A stretch of 64,000 nucleotides of DNA from Terriglobia bacterium (GTDB taxonomy: Bacteria > Acidobacteriota > Terriglobia > Terriglobales > Acidobacteriaceae), in contig JAIQFC010000001.1 of assembly GCA_020073465.1 (NCBI GenBank), forward strand, positions 62,001 through 126,000. Reading direction: 5' to 3'. Each line of letters opens with the position of its first letter. Positions within the stretch are counted from its first letter, which is position 1. Made by a program: the position numbers and the translations under genes. The notes beneath the pieces are model-generated. The model ran no database searches and was not told where the DNA came from. It was given only the letters and a program-made list of their open reading frames with translations. Positions 8,988 through 17,952 of the stretch are shown here, one piece after another.

Positions 8988-9180
8988 TTACGGATTGTTT
9001 CCGCCTTTTCCGCCGGGGCCCCGTCGAGCCTTGTCGAGGAAGCACACATTGGCGCCGGGAATCAGGTGGCCGTAACTATCGACTGTCACTTGGACCGAGG
9101 TGTGTCCCATCTGTTCTTCGACGTAGACAATTCCACCCTTTTGGAACTCGCGCCGGGAATCAACCCGGATCTCTTCGTTA
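8988..9180 (-). pseudogene. C-terminal remnant of a tyrosine recombinase (integrase)
   Basis: On the minus strand, one frame reads NEEIRVDSRREFQKGG then IVYVEEQMGHTSVQVTVDSY and GHLIPGANVCFLDKARRG, ending at a TAA at 8988. This is the end of a tyrosine integrase: the MGHTS box with catalytic His, and SYGHL with the catalytic Tyr. Upstream the frame hits stop codons (TGA TGA near 9190), and the catalytic Arg boxes are missing, so it is a fragment. It lies 62 bases after tRNA-Met, the standard target for such elements. The plus-strand frame over the same bases is antisense. Confidence 0.72.
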
Positions 9181-9371
9181 GGGCCGAAGAGTCATCATGC
9201 GCTAGACCACGCAAGCCGAACTGTGGAGGGGATGCAGAGAATTGAACTCTGATCTCATCGGCAGAAGGGGATTCTGGGCCGCTTGACCGGTCGACGACGA
9301 GCCCCTTCGTGCCACCAATCAACACCCGGTGTAGGATGCTGGGGATCAGCTCGGCGGCATAGGAGACGGCG

Positions 9372-10340
9372 ATGAAAATCGGCTTGTATAGCGTCACGTA
9401 CCGGGGGGTGTGGTACCGCGGCGAGGCGGTCGACGTATTCAACCTGGTGCGTCTGGCCAGGCAGCAGGGATGGGAGGGACTGGAACTGGACGCGGAGCGG
9501 CCTCACGCCGCGCCCATGGATCTGTCCGCCGACGACAGAAGGCGGCTGCGCGATCTCGCCGGCGAGGTCGGACTCGAGTTGTGCGCAATCTCGCCCAATT
9601 GTGACCTTTCAAGCCCCGTTCCAATTCAGCGCGAAGCTATGATCTGCTACGTGCGCGAGTGCATCAAGCTGGCGCACGATCTGGGATCGCCGATCTGCAA
9701 GATCTTCGCCGCGTGGCGTGGCATCACGCTCCATGACGGACTCGCGACCTACGACGAAACCTACGGTTACAACCAGTACGGGTTCTGGAAGGGAGACCGC
9801 CGTGGGTTCGTCGTCGAGTCCATGCGCGAGCTCTGCAAAGTGGCCGAAGACTACGGCGTCGTGCTCGCGATGCAGAATCATGGTCCCGATATCGTGAATT
9901 GCTACCAGGACGTGCTGGCGCTCATTGCAGAGGTCGGCTCCCCGGTGTTCAAGGCGTGCATGGACATTAATATCGAGCCCGAGGCGGATTCGCCCGAGCA
10001 TGCCCGCCAGATGGCCGTGGCCAGCGGAGCCCTGCAGATTCACTCGCATATGAACGGCGAATTCGCGAGGCGTCCGGGCGGAAGGGTGGAGTTGGTGGCC
10101 GGCGGCTATTTCGACAACCACTTCTGGGGAAGGCAGGTGGCGTATCCCGCGTATGTCGACGCGCTGGTCGCATCCGGATACCAGGGCTACATGAACTGGG
10201 AGTTCTGTCATCCCGGACTGGAGAACGGAAAGCCTGTCGGAATTGATTACGTCCACAATCAAACGCAGATGGCCCTGGAGTACCTCTCAGCCCTGCGCGC
10301 CGCAGCCGAGTACAAGGCCGAGGCAATCATCGCAGGCTAG
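9372..10340 (+). CDS. TIM-barrel sugar phosphate isomerase/epimerase-like protein
   Basis: A 322-residue member of the AP-endonuclease-2/xylose-isomerase-like family (IolE, YcjR relatives), which isomerise or epimerise sugars with a divalent metal. The start ATG 9372 gives MKIGLYSVTYRGVWY. The barrel's metal-ligand positions can be seen: a Glu in GWEGLELDAE, AMQNHGP, KACMDINIEPEADSPE, QIHSHMNGEF, and the final NWEFCHPG strand. The substrate is not predictable. No sugar operon surrounds it; the integrase remnant is upstream. Confidence 0.8.
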   Translation: MKIGLYSVTYRGVWYRGEAVDVFNLVRLARQQGWEGLELDAERPHAAPMDLSADDRRRLRDLAGEVGLELCAISPNCDLSSPVPIQREAMICYVRECIKLAHDLGSPICKIFAAWRGITLHDGLATYDETYGYNQYGFWKGDRRGFVVESMRELCKVAEDYGVVLAMQNHGPDIVNCYQDVLALIAEVGSPVFKACMDINIEPEADSPEHARQMAVASGALQIHSHMNGEFARRPGGRVELVAGGYFDNHFWGRQVAYPAYVDALVASGYQGYMNWEFCHPGLENGKPVGIDYVHNQTQMALEYLSALRAAAEYKAEAIIAG

Positions 10341-10972
10341 GACAACCGAAAACTTGGCACCTCTTTTCGAGAGGTAGCGCCCTCAATGAGTGCTAACGCC
10401 TTCCATGAGAAGGCCGGTCGGATTCGAGTGAGTTCTCGTTGGATTGGCTGTTTCACAGGTTGCTTCCTCGCCGAGCCCGCTGTCGCCACCCTTCCATCCA
10501 CACTCTTTTGTGAGGGACTGATCGCTCGGTGCAAGTTGGGTGTTCTCGGTTCAGCCGGTGCAGCCGCCTGATCATCGACCTCTCCTTTCTCGGTTGGACG
10601 AAAGTGGGCCAGGCGCTAGACGCAGTCACTGGAACTCGGCTGCAGGAGGCTTCCAGGCGCAACGAAGACCACTGACCAGTTGGCTCTTGGCGGAAGTCCA
10701 TCCCCCCGCAAGGTTCAGCAGCGCTCCAATGAAACCGCTTCCGTTTCCGAAATAGTCTGCTTTCCTCGGGTTTCGCGGGTTCTGGACTTGTCTGTCCAAT
10801 TTTTTCAACAACTTACCAATACCCCCTTCGCCTCCGTCGGCAGACCCCCGTTCTCGCTCATGCAGGGGCACGATTCGCAAGTTACGGAAGTTTCGCAGAA
10901 ATCGTCCAAATTGTTGTTTCTAAACATGTTAGCTGGTATTTCTTAAGACTTAAGAGAACCTCGAGAATCCGT
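10341..10972. other. Intergenic region, 632 bases, no gene seen
   Basis: No frame with family resemblance was found. A hairpin ACCTCT/AGAGGT at 10359-10375 lacks a T tract. A small hairpin TGGAC/GTCCA at 10783-10798 followed by ATTTTTT could terminate plus-strand transcription. AT content rises just before the downstream GTG start at 10973, suggesting that its promoter lies there. Confidence 0.5.
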
Positions 10973-13777
10973 GTGCTCACTAGCCTGATTGAGAGCAACA
11001 GCGACACGGCGGGCGTTCCCCGTCACTCCCGCTCGTGGAGAGGTCTGCCCTTTGCTGCCAAGACCTTTATTGGCCTGATCGTCCTGCTGGGTACCGGGAC
11101 TCTGGTTTACGGTGCGATTCATCAGAGCAGCAAGAACATCGCTGAGTTCATTTGCTATCTGGGAATCGCGATTCTGGCATCGCGGCTGAAGGTGAGCCTC
11201 CCGGGCATCACCGGAACGCTCTCCGTAAACTTCCTGTTCATCCTGATCGGCGTTCTGGAACTGAGCTTCTCCGAGACCCTCATTCTGGGAGCCGTTTCGA
11301 TGCTAGCCCAGTGCCTGTTCCCCGATCGTCCCAACGCGATCCAAGTCTCATTCAACATCTGCGCCGGATCGATCTCGACTGCGCTTGCTTACCTCGTCTA
11401 CCACCACCCGCTGACCAACCTGCTGATCGGCAACCGGCCGCTCCTGCTCGGACTGGCGGCATGCGTCTATTTCATCGCCAATGCGGGAAGCATCGCGACC
11501 GTCATTTCGCTGACCGAGAGTCGGCCCTTGCGCAGCATTCTGGTCGATTGCTACTTCTGGTCGTTCCCCTACTATCTGGTCGGTGCAGGAATCGCCGGTG
11601 CGATCGCCTGGCTGAACCATACGTTCAACTGGGAAACCTCGCTGCTCCTGGTTCCCGCCGTGTACGTGATCTACCGCTCCTACCGTCTGTACCTCGGCAA
11701 ACTGGAAGACGAGAAACGCCACGTCGAGGAAATGGCGAACCTCCATCTGCGTACCATCGAAGCCCTCGCGCTCGCCATCGAGGCCAAGGACCAGACCACG
11801 CACGATCACCTGCAGCGTGTCCGCGTCTACGCCATCGAAGTCGCCAAGGAGCTGGGCATCGCCGGCTCTGAGCTGGAAGCGTTGCACGCCGCCGCCCTGC
11901 TGCACGACATCGGCAAACTCGCCGTTCCCGAGCACATCATCTCCAAACCCGGGCGCCTTACTCCCGAAGAGTTCGAGAAGATGAAGATTCACACCCTGGT
12001 CGGTGCGGAAATTCTGGAGCGCGTCCGTTTTCCCTATCCGGTCGTCCCCATCGTCCGCGCCCACCACGAGAAGTGGGACGGCTCCGGCTATCCTCTCGGA
12101 CTCAAGGGCGCAGAAATTCCCATCGGAGCCCGCATCCTTGCGGCCGTCGATTACCTGGATGCCCTCGCCTCCGACCGCCAGTACCGCCGCGCGCTGCCAC
12201 TGCAGGAAGTCATGCAGAAGCTGAACGCCGAGTCTGGCAAATCGTTCGACCCCAAGGTCGTTGACATTCTGCAGCGCCGGTACCACCATCTGGAGCGGCT
12301 GGCGATCGCGAAATCCGCCGCAGATGGAAACGTACCCCTCTCCACCGGAATCAAAATCGAGCGCGGAGAAGCTCCCGCTGCAGGCTTCGAACAAGCGACC
12401 GCCCAGGAATCCGCCAGAAGTGAAACCACATTCCTTTCTTCCATCGCCGCCGCCCGCCAGGAAGCGCAATCGCTGTTCGAGCTAAGCCAGGACCTCGGCG
12501 CTTCTCTGAGCCTGGGCGAGACGCTCTCCGTCTTCTCGGTCAAGCTCAAACCGATGGTGCCCTACGACGCCATCGCCATCTACATCCAGCGCGACAATGA
12601 ACTCGTCCCCGAATACGTGAACGGAGACAACTATCGCCTGTTTTCCTCGCTGCGCATCCCCGTCGGTCAAGGGCTTTCCGGTTGGGTCGCCCATAACAAG
12701 AAACCCATCGTAAACGGGAACCCCTCCGTCGAACCGGGATACCTGAACGATCCCACCAAGTTCAGCACGCTTCGCTCCGCCCTGGCTGTACCGCTGGAAG
12801 GCGTTGGCGGCGTGATCGGGGTTCTCGCCCTCTATCGCGGCGCGCGTGATGCCTTCACCTCCGATCACCTGCGCATCCTCCTGGCGGTGACCAGCAAGAT
12901 GGCGCTCTCGATCGAAAACGCGCTCAAGTACCAGCAGGCGGAAAGCTCGGCGACCACCGACTACCTCACCGGCCTGCCCAACGCGCGTTCGCTCTTCCTC
13001 GAACTCGACCGGGAACTGGCCCGTTGCAAGCGTGACAACTCCTCGTTGACCGTGATGGTCTCTGACATGGATGGCTTCAAGCAGATCAACGACCGCTTCG
13101 GCCACCTGGAAGGCAATCGTGTCCTGCGCTTGTTCGCGCAATCTCTGAAAGACACCTGCCGCGAATACGACTACGTCGCCCGCATGGGTGGCGACGAATT
13201 CGTGGTCGTTGCTCCCGGCCTTCCCGCCGACGCCGCCGCGAAGAAGGCAGAGCAACTCCGGGCCCTGGCCAAGCAGGCGGGCTTCGAGGTTTGCGGCGAA
13301 GAGATTCTCTCGCTGAGCGTGGGACAAGCTGTCTGCCCTGAAGACGGCAAAGACGCCGAGCAACTTCTGGCGGAAGCCGACCGGCGCATGTACCTGGAAA
13401 AACAGAAGCACCTTTCCTACAAGGACCGCCGTCTGCACCCGCGACTGAAGTGCCGTGTCACCATCGAACTGCAAGCGGAAGCACAGAGCACACCGGTCTA
13501 CGCCAGCTTGACCGACATCAGCCTCGGCGGCTGCTACGTCGAAACCAGCGCGATTCTTTCTCCCGGTACCCGGCTCAAGCTCGGCTTCTCCATGGACGAT
13601 GGCAGCCTCTCCGCCGACGGCATGGTGGCAAGAATCGATCCCGGCACCGGCATGGCAGTCCAGTTCCAGGAAATGAACCGCGAAGCCCGCGCCAAGATGT
13701 TCAAGATTTTGGAATTCGTGCAGAAGACAACGGCCTTCTACAACAACCGCTACTTCGAGAACCTGCTCAAACGCTGA
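10973..13777 (+). CDS. Membrane HD-GYP / GAF / GGDEF / PilZ cyclic-di-GMP protein
   Basis: A 934-residue protein combining synthesis, breakdown and binding of c-di-GMP. Residues 30-235 hold about seven membrane segments. An HD-GYP domain (about 255-445) has HDIGK (His311-Asp312) and SGYPLGLKGAEIP, so phosphodiesterase activity is plausible. A GAF domain spans about 500-650. A GGDEF domain (about 660-810) has an intact GGDEF at 739-743 and an inhibitory RxxD site (Arg730, Asp733). A C-terminal PilZ domain (about 819-905) has RLHPR and DISLGG. It starts at GTG. Four c-di-GMP-related modules in one chain is unusual. The Hpt gene lies convergently downstream. Confidence 0.92.
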   Translation: MLTSLIESNSDTAGVPRHSRSWRGLPFAAKTFIGLIVLLGTGTLVYGAIHQSSKNIAEFICYLGIAILASRLKVSLPGITGTLSVNFLFILIGVLELSFSETLILGAVSMLAQCLFPDRPNAIQVSFNICAGSISTALAYLVYHHPLTNLLIGNRPLLLGLAACVYFIANAGSIATVISLTESRPLRSILVDCYFWSFPYYLVGAGIAGAIAWLNHTFNWETSLLLVPAVYVIYRSYRLYLGKLEDEKRHVEEMANLHLRTIEALALAIEAKDQTTHDHLQRVRVYAIEVAKELGIAGSELEALHAAALLHDIGKLAVPEHIISKPGRLTPEEFEKMKIHTLVGAEILERVRFPYPVVPIVRAHHEKWDGSGYPLGLKGAEIPIGARILAAVDYLDALASDRQYRRALPLQEVMQKLNAESGKSFDPKVVDILQRRYHHLERLAIAKSAADGNVPLSTGIKIERGEAPAAGFEQATAQESARSETTFLSSIAAARQEAQSLFELSQDLGASLSLGETLSVFSVKLKPMVPYDAIAIYIQRDNELVPEYVNGDNYRLFSSLRIPVGQGLSGWVAHNKKPIVNGNPSVEPGYLNDPTKFSTLRSALAVPLEGVGGVIGVLALYRGARDAFTSDHLRILLAVTSKMALSIENALKYQQAESSATTDYLTGLPNARSLFLELDRELARCKRDNSSLTVMVSDMDGFKQINDRFGHLEGNRVLRLFAQSLKDTCREYDYVARMGGDEFVVVAPGLPADAAAKKAEQLRALAKQAGFEVCGEEILSLSVGQAVCPEDGKDAEQLLAEADRRMYLEKQKHLSYKDRRLHPRLKCRVTIELQAEAQSTPVYASLTDISLGGCYVETSAILSPGTRLKLGFSMDDGSLSADGMVARIDPGTGMAVQFQEMNREARAKMFKILEFVQKTTAFYNNRYFENLLKR

Positions 13778-13829
13778 TTGAGATTCAGAGAGGCTCCGCC
13801 CTCGGCTGGAACGGCACACGCTGCAGTAA

Positions 13830-14225
13830 CTACCGCGCCCCCGCAGAAGCCGCGCTGGCCAGCCGGTTCAACTCCGCCAGCAGATCAGGGTAGTCATTCT
13901 CTCCATCATGCCCCGTGCTTTCGATCTCCCCCAGCATCTGGCGCACTGCCCCAGCCAGGGCCGCCACTCTGCCGCTGACTTCGGCCGTCCGGGAGAGCTG
14001 TCCGTCTCGTAGCCGGGTCAGCAGACATTCTCCCGCACGTGTCACCCGCTCGATGTGCGGAAACCCCAGAAACCCGGAGGCTCCCTTGATGGTGTGAACG
14101 GACCGCACCATGTTCGCCAGCGATTCGTTAGTGGAAGAGTCTGATTCCAGCCTCGCCAGCTCCTGGTCCAGTTCCTCCAGCTTCTCTCTGCTCTCAGTAA
14201 GGAAATCCTTAACAATCTCGTCCAT
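13830..14225 (-). CDS. Stand-alone Hpt (histidine phosphotransfer) protein
   Basis: A 131-residue helical protein whose sequence matches the P1 domain of CheA: MDEIVKDFLTESREKLEELD and SVHTIKGASGFLGF with the phosphorylatable His at about residue 44. It would relay phosphate between a sensor kinase and a response regulator. No kinase or receiver domain is attached, and no CheA partner gene is nearby. It may be a genuine single-domain phosphotransfer protein or a shortened CheA; the clean start and stop favour the former. It ends 52 bases from the c-di-GMP gene on the opposite strand. Confidence 0.85.
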   Translation of the reverse strand: MDEIVKDFLTESREKLEELDQELARLESDSSTNESLANMVRSVHTIKGASGFLGFPHIERVTRAGECLLTRLRDGQLSRTAEVSGRVAALAGAVRQMLGEIESTGHDGENDYPDLLAELNRLASAASAGAR

Positions 14226-14466
14226 GATGACTTTTCTCAGGCCCCGTTTCCGGCGGTGATCCTCTGATCCGCTATTTGTCCTGCGGTAGCCAGCGCTACA
14301 CCTTTAGTGATCCTTATCGTCGATTTGCCCCGAAAACTTGAGTCGCGAAACCTCCGCAGGCCAAACCAGCACAGGAAGCTAGGCTGGAACGTCTCCACCT
14401 GCACTCCCGGCTGAGGAGCCTGTCTCCCGTCTTGAAGCCCGTCCCGCACGCCCTTACACTGAACGT

Positions 14467-15399
14467 ATGCATGTCCATGTTCACCGCGAGAGTGGCCCCA
14501 CCCGGGTATTAAAGATCTCGCTCGCGGTGACGCTCGCCTACACCGTGCTGCTGGTCGTGGCCGGGATCCGCGCCCACTCGCTGGCCTTGCTCTCCGAAGC
14601 TGGACACAATCTCTCTGATTTCCTCGCCCTCTTGCTCTCGCTGGTCGCCGTGTATTTCCAGTCGCGCCCTGCCAGCTCGACCAAGACCTACGGCTACCAC
14701 CGCGCCGGAGTGCTGGCCGCGCTGGTCAACGCGACCTCGCTGGTCGCGGTTTCGTTCTTCATCTTCTACGAAGCCTTCCGCCGCCTGCAGCACCCGCAGC
14801 ACGTTCACGCGGGCACGATGATGTGGGTAGCCGCCGCGGGCGTAGTGATGAACGGCGCGATCGCCTTTTTGCTGTACCGTTCCAGTGGCGACGTCAACAT
14901 CCGCAGCGCCTTGCTGCACGAAGTCGGCGACACGCTCTCGACGGCGGCCGTGATCGCAGGAGGCTGGGCGATCCTCGTGACCGGCAACTACTGGATCGAT
15001 TCCGCGCTCTCGTTCGGCATCGGCGCGCTGATCCTCTGGTCCGGCTTCGGCATCGTCCGCGAAACGCTCAACATCCTGCTCGAAGGCACGCCGCGTGGCA
15101 TGAAGCTGGAACGGGTCGAGTCCGCCATTCGCGCGATCCCAGGCGTCAACGACGTCCACGACCTGCACGTCTGGAGTATCGGATCAGAGACGCACGCACT
15201 CTCCTGCCACATCTCGATCGCCGACATTCCCCCGTCGGTCAGCGAACGCATCCTGCGCGACGTAAAAGAGCGCCTGCTCCACGATTTCCGCATCGACCAC
15301 ACCACGATCCAGTTCGAGCACGCCATCTGCGAAGTCGCGCACGGCTGCGTGATCCCGGTCAGCGAAAGCGCGGAAGAACACCACCACCACAGCCACTAG
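14467..15399 (+). CDS. Cation diffusion facilitator (CzcD/ZitB-like zinc exporter)
   Basis: A 310-residue inner-membrane antiporter that exports Zn2+ or similar ions in exchange for protons. It has six hydrophobic segments, the metal site motifs SEAGHNLSD (TM2) and HEVGDTLS (TM5), and a cytoplasmic C-terminal domain with VNDVHDLHVWSIG. The N-terminus (MHVHVH) and C-terminus (EEHHHHSH) are His-rich, as usual for zinc transporters of this group. Start ATG 14467 is preceded by a long non-coding stretch. Substrate choice between Zn, Co and Cd is not determined. Confidence 0.93.
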   Translation: MHVHVHRESGPTRVLKISLAVTLAYTVLLVVAGIRAHSLALLSEAGHNLSDFLALLLSLVAVYFQSRPASSTKTYGYHRAGVLAALVNATSLVAVSFFIFYEAFRRLQHPQHVHAGTMMWVAAAGVVMNGAIAFLLYRSSGDVNIRSALLHEVGDTLSTAAVIAGGWAILVTGNYWIDSALSFGIGALILWSGFGIVRETLNILLEGTPRGMKLERVESAIRAIPGVNDVHDLHVWSIGSETHALSCHISIADIPPSVSERILRDVKERLLHDFRIDHTTIQFEHAICEVAHGCVIPVSESAEEHHHHSH

Positions 15400-15447
15400 G
15401 TCACGAGGAGGAGGTTGGTGAGGGTGCAGAATGCGAGCCAACGATTC

Positions 15448-15729
15448 TTACTTTGACCAGTCCTGTGCACCGTGAAGAATACGCAGTATCTCCACCGCAT
15501 CCCGATTGATGCGATAAACAGCAAGATACGGCAGATTGCCGAACACAAGTTCACGCGTGTCTGGCTTGCGACCTGTTCTCCCACACTCGGGGAACTTTGA
15601 GAGCATGGCAAGTTGATCGTGAATGGAAAGAGCCACCCGTCGCGCTGTGGCCTCGCTACCATGTTTCTGGATGTAGTCGCAAATATGAGTGAAATCGCGA
15701 ACGGCAGGATCCGTCCAGCGAATATGCAT
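15448..15729 (-). CDS. ParE/RelE-family toxin
   Basis: A 93-residue toxin of the ParE/RelE superfamily. It begins MHIRWTDPAVRDFTHICDYI and carries the family features AARR-like helix, FPECGRTGRKPDTRELVFG and YLAVYRI, with the end ILRILHGAQDW. ParE members poison DNA gyrase, RelE members cut mRNA on the ribosome; the sequence fits ParE somewhat better. Its start overlaps the stop of the upstream antitoxin gene by one base, so the two are translationally coupled. Confidence 0.9.
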   Translation of the reverse strand: MHIRWTDPAVRDFTHICDYIQKHGSEATARRVALSIHDQLAMLSKFPECGRTGRKPDTRELVFGNLPYLAVYRINRDAVEILRILHGAQDWSK

Positions 15730-15953
15730 CAGCCCGGATACCGATCGTCGATCATCTTCCTGACATCGGCATGATCCACCAGGTCGCCGCGCTCGGCGGA
15801 AGCGAGACCCCTGTCAACTTCGCGCAAGAACCACTCGTCGTAGTTCACCATGCGCTCTATAGCTTCCACCACCAGAGCTTCACTGGCACGTCCTTGCTCG
15901 GCTGCCAAGCGGCTAAGCTTCGCCTGCAAATCGGGGTTAAGGGGCACGTCCAT
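15729..15953 (-). CDS. ParD/CopG-like antitoxin
   Basis: Antitoxin of the ParE-like toxin that follows it, expected to bind the toxin and repress their shared promoter. ATG 15953 gives MDVPLNPDLQAKLSRLAAEQ, a ribbon-helix-helix start; an earlier in-frame ATG at 15992 would add 13 residues, but a promoter lies between the two, with its -10 box ending 7 bases before 15953. The product is then 74 residues. The C-terminal half (DEWFLREVDRGLASAERGD and HADVRKMIDDRY) is the toxin-binding region typical of these antitoxins. Confidence 0.85.
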   Translation of the reverse strand: MDVPLNPDLQAKLSRLAAEQGRASEALVVEAIERMVNYDEWFLREVDRGLASAERGDLVDHADVRKMIDDRYPG

Positions 15954-15960
15954 GTCTATT

Positions 15961-15989
15961 AGGCTAGGTTCCGGAGCAGGCCGTGTCAA
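15961..15989 (-). promoter_or_regulatory. Promoter of the ParDE-like operon, leaderless geometry
   Basis: On the minus strand TTGACA (15989-15984) and TAGCCT (15966-15961) are separated by 17 bases. The -10 box ends 7 bases before the antitoxin ATG, so transcription would begin at or next to the start codon. Confidence 0.5.
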
Positions 15990-16030
15990 CATTCATCGGT
16001 GACTGTCTTAGAATTTTCTGTGCGTGGAGT

Positions 16031-17785
16031 CTACTCGGTCTGCCCCTCGTAGATTTCCCGTACCCGCTGAATCGTGTCCGCCTCATCCGCTGACTTATCC
16101 GGCCGCAGCCGCACAATCCGCGGAAAGCGCAGCGCATAGCCGCTCTCATGACGGTCCGACAGCATCATGTTGTTGAACGCGACTTCCAGCACAATCTTGG
16201 GCTCAACCACCCGCCGGAATCCCTGATCTTCAATCGTGTGCTCCAGAAACCATGCAGTCATCTCGGTAATCTCGGCATCGGTTAACCCGGAGTACGCCTT
16301 GCCGATATTCACCAGCCTGTCTCTATCCCAGACCGCAAACGTGTAGTCGCTGAGCACGCCAATACGCTTGCCGTGTCCGTACTCGACCGCAGTTACGACC
16401 ACGTCAAGCGTGGCTAGCTCGCGCTTCATCTTCAGCCACGCCTTCCCGCGCTTTCCCGGCGTGTAGGGCGAGTTCAGATCCTTGATCATCAGGCCTTCAT
16501 TGCCCCGAGCCTGCGCCGCCACGAAGAGCTCTTCCATTTGCTCCGGCGAAGCAGCCCGAAACGTTGGCGCACGGATGATGTGGGCCGTCACAATTTCTTC
16601 CTCGTCCCCGAACGCTAGCTTCCCCTGCGTTCCAGTCTTACCTGTTTTCCTCTGTGACTCTGTGTCTCTGTGGTGAGTGATTTTTCTTCCCGCAGCCAGC
16701 AGTTCATCCAGAATCTTCGCCCGTTCCGACAACGGACGATCCATCAAAAACTCCCCTCCCGCGTACAGAATGTCGAATACCAGATACGCCACCGGAATCT
16801 CCCGCAGCATCCGCTGGCTGACCTTCTTCCTCCCCAGTCGCTGCTGCAAGACGCTGAACGGCCGCGCCCGCCCGAGATTCACCGCCTTCTTCTCGCTCAT
16901 CTCGGGCTCCGCGTCATTCACCTCCCACGCCACAATCTCCCCATCGAGAATCGCATCCTGCGCCAGTCCCGCCAGCGCGTCCGGCAATTCCGGAAACGAC
17001 TCGGTGATCTCATCCCGCGTCCGCGAAAACAACTTCACCTCGCCGCCGGAAACATGCGCCTGCGCCCGGATTCCGTCATACTTGTCCTCCACCTCCGCCT
17101 CGGCGAAGTAACTCAGCCCTTCTTCCGCCGACTCGACCGGACTCGCCAGCATGAATCCCAGCGGATGAAACATCCGCATCCTCGCCTCGGCCAGCCTGCC
17201 CTCCGCCGCCAGCCGCAGCGTCGCGCCGATATCCCCCAGAAGCATGTTCGCCCGCTGCACTTCTATCGCTGTAACCCCAAAGGCTCTCGCAATCGCCTCC
17301 TCGACCAGGCTCTCCTTCAATCCAATCCGCAAATCCCCAGTCATGATCTTGACGACGTACTTGGCTTCCAGCGGCGTGGTCCTTGCCAGCAAATCCCGCA
17401 CCAACGCAGTCTTCGCCGCCGGACCCCGCGCGCCCGCGATCTCCCGAAACCTCTCGAAGACTTCAGCCACCCCAAGTCCTGAATCCGCCTGCTCGGGTAG
17501 AACCTCTGCTGCCACCGCTCCCAGATCTCCATGGCGTCGATACGAGGCCGTCAACTCGCCCTCATCTTTGCCCGCAAGCTCCGCGACCACTCTCCACAAC
17601 GATCTTCCCCCAACCTGCAGCGTCGTCTCCTCCCACGCCGGAAACGCCCGCCCCGACAAGAACACTGCCGACACCGCCGCCTCTGCGATCGTCCGCGACT
17701 TCAAATACTCCGCGACGATGCCCGTCTTCTCCAGCTTCTTTGTCGTGGCCGCGATCCGCTCACACGCCTCAGCCAGCTTGTTCAT
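16031..17785 (-). CDS. lig: ATP-dependent DNA ligase (archaeal/LigB type)
   Basis: Seals nicks in duplex DNA using ATP. ATG 17785 gives a protein of 584 residues starting MNKLAEACERIAATTKKLEK, a family-like N-terminal DNA-binding domain; the open frame further upstream overlaps the divergent gene's promoter region. The nucleotidyltransferase motif I is EDKYDGIRAQ with the adenylated Lys235, followed by FSRTRDEITESFPE, DGEIVAW, LMIKDLNSPYTPGKRG and WLKMKRE. Residues about 369-390 (KITHHRDTESQRKTGK and following) are encoded by a dispersed CACAGAGACACAGAG repeat inserted in frame. Bacteria carrying such ligases usually have NAD-dependent LigA for replication, so this enzyme probably serves repair. 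Confidence 0.93.
   Translation of the reverse strand: MNKLAEACERIAATTKKLEKTGIVAEYLKSRTIAEAAVSAVFLSGRAFPAWEETTLQVGGRSLWRVVAELAGKDEGELTASYRRHGDLGAVAAEVLPEQADSGLGVAEVFERFREIAGARGPAAKTALVRDLLARTTPLEAKYVVKIMTGDLRIGLKESLVEEAIARAFGVTAIEVQRANMLLGDIGATLRLAAEGRLAEARMRMFHPLGFMLASPVESAEEGLSYFAEAEVEDKYDGIRAQAHVSGGEVKLFSRTRDEITESFPELPDALAGLAQDAILDGEIVAWEVNDAEPEMSEKKAVNLGRARPFSVLQQRLGRKKVSQRMLREIPVAYLVFDILYAGGEFLMDRPLSERAKILDELLAAGRKITHHRDTESQRKTGKTGTQGKLAFGDEEEIVTAHIIRAPTFRAASPEQMEELFVAAQARGNEGLMIKDLNSPYTPGKRGKAWLKMKRELATLDVVVTAVEYGHGKRIGVLSDYTFAVWDRDRLVNIGKAYSGLTDAEITEMTAWFLEHTIEDQGFRRVVEPKIVLEVAFNNMMLSDRHESGYALRFPRIVRLRPDKSADEADTIQRVREIYEGQTE
16640..16682. repeat. CACAGAGACACAGAGTCACAGAGG repeat inside the DNA ligase gene
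   Basis: The minus strand reads CACCACAGAGACACAGAGTC and continues with ACAGAGG. The same family occurs at 63823-63912, 21782-21820, 24300-24330 and 49258-49290. Here it lies wholly within coding sequence and keeps the frame open. Confidence 0.8.
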
Positions 17786-17952
17786 GTCGCAAGAATAGAT
17801 GAGAACGGGGCCCGAGTGGACATCTGCAGATACCCCATGGATTCCGGTTCCTCGCGTGTCCGGCTTTCGTACCAGAAAAGACATCTTGAGATACAACACT
17901 TTCCGTCCGTTGGAAATGGATATTCAGCCGTCGCAGTGCAATACTCTCTCAC

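Noticed and set aside
8958..9245. 95-residue plus-strand frame after the tRNA
   Set aside because: Antisense to the integrase remnant, whose minus-strand frame carries MGHTS and SYGHL.
12482..13819. 445-residue minus-strand frame
   Set aside because: Antisense to the GGDEF/PilZ part of the c-di-GMP gene, where motifs are clear on the plus strand.
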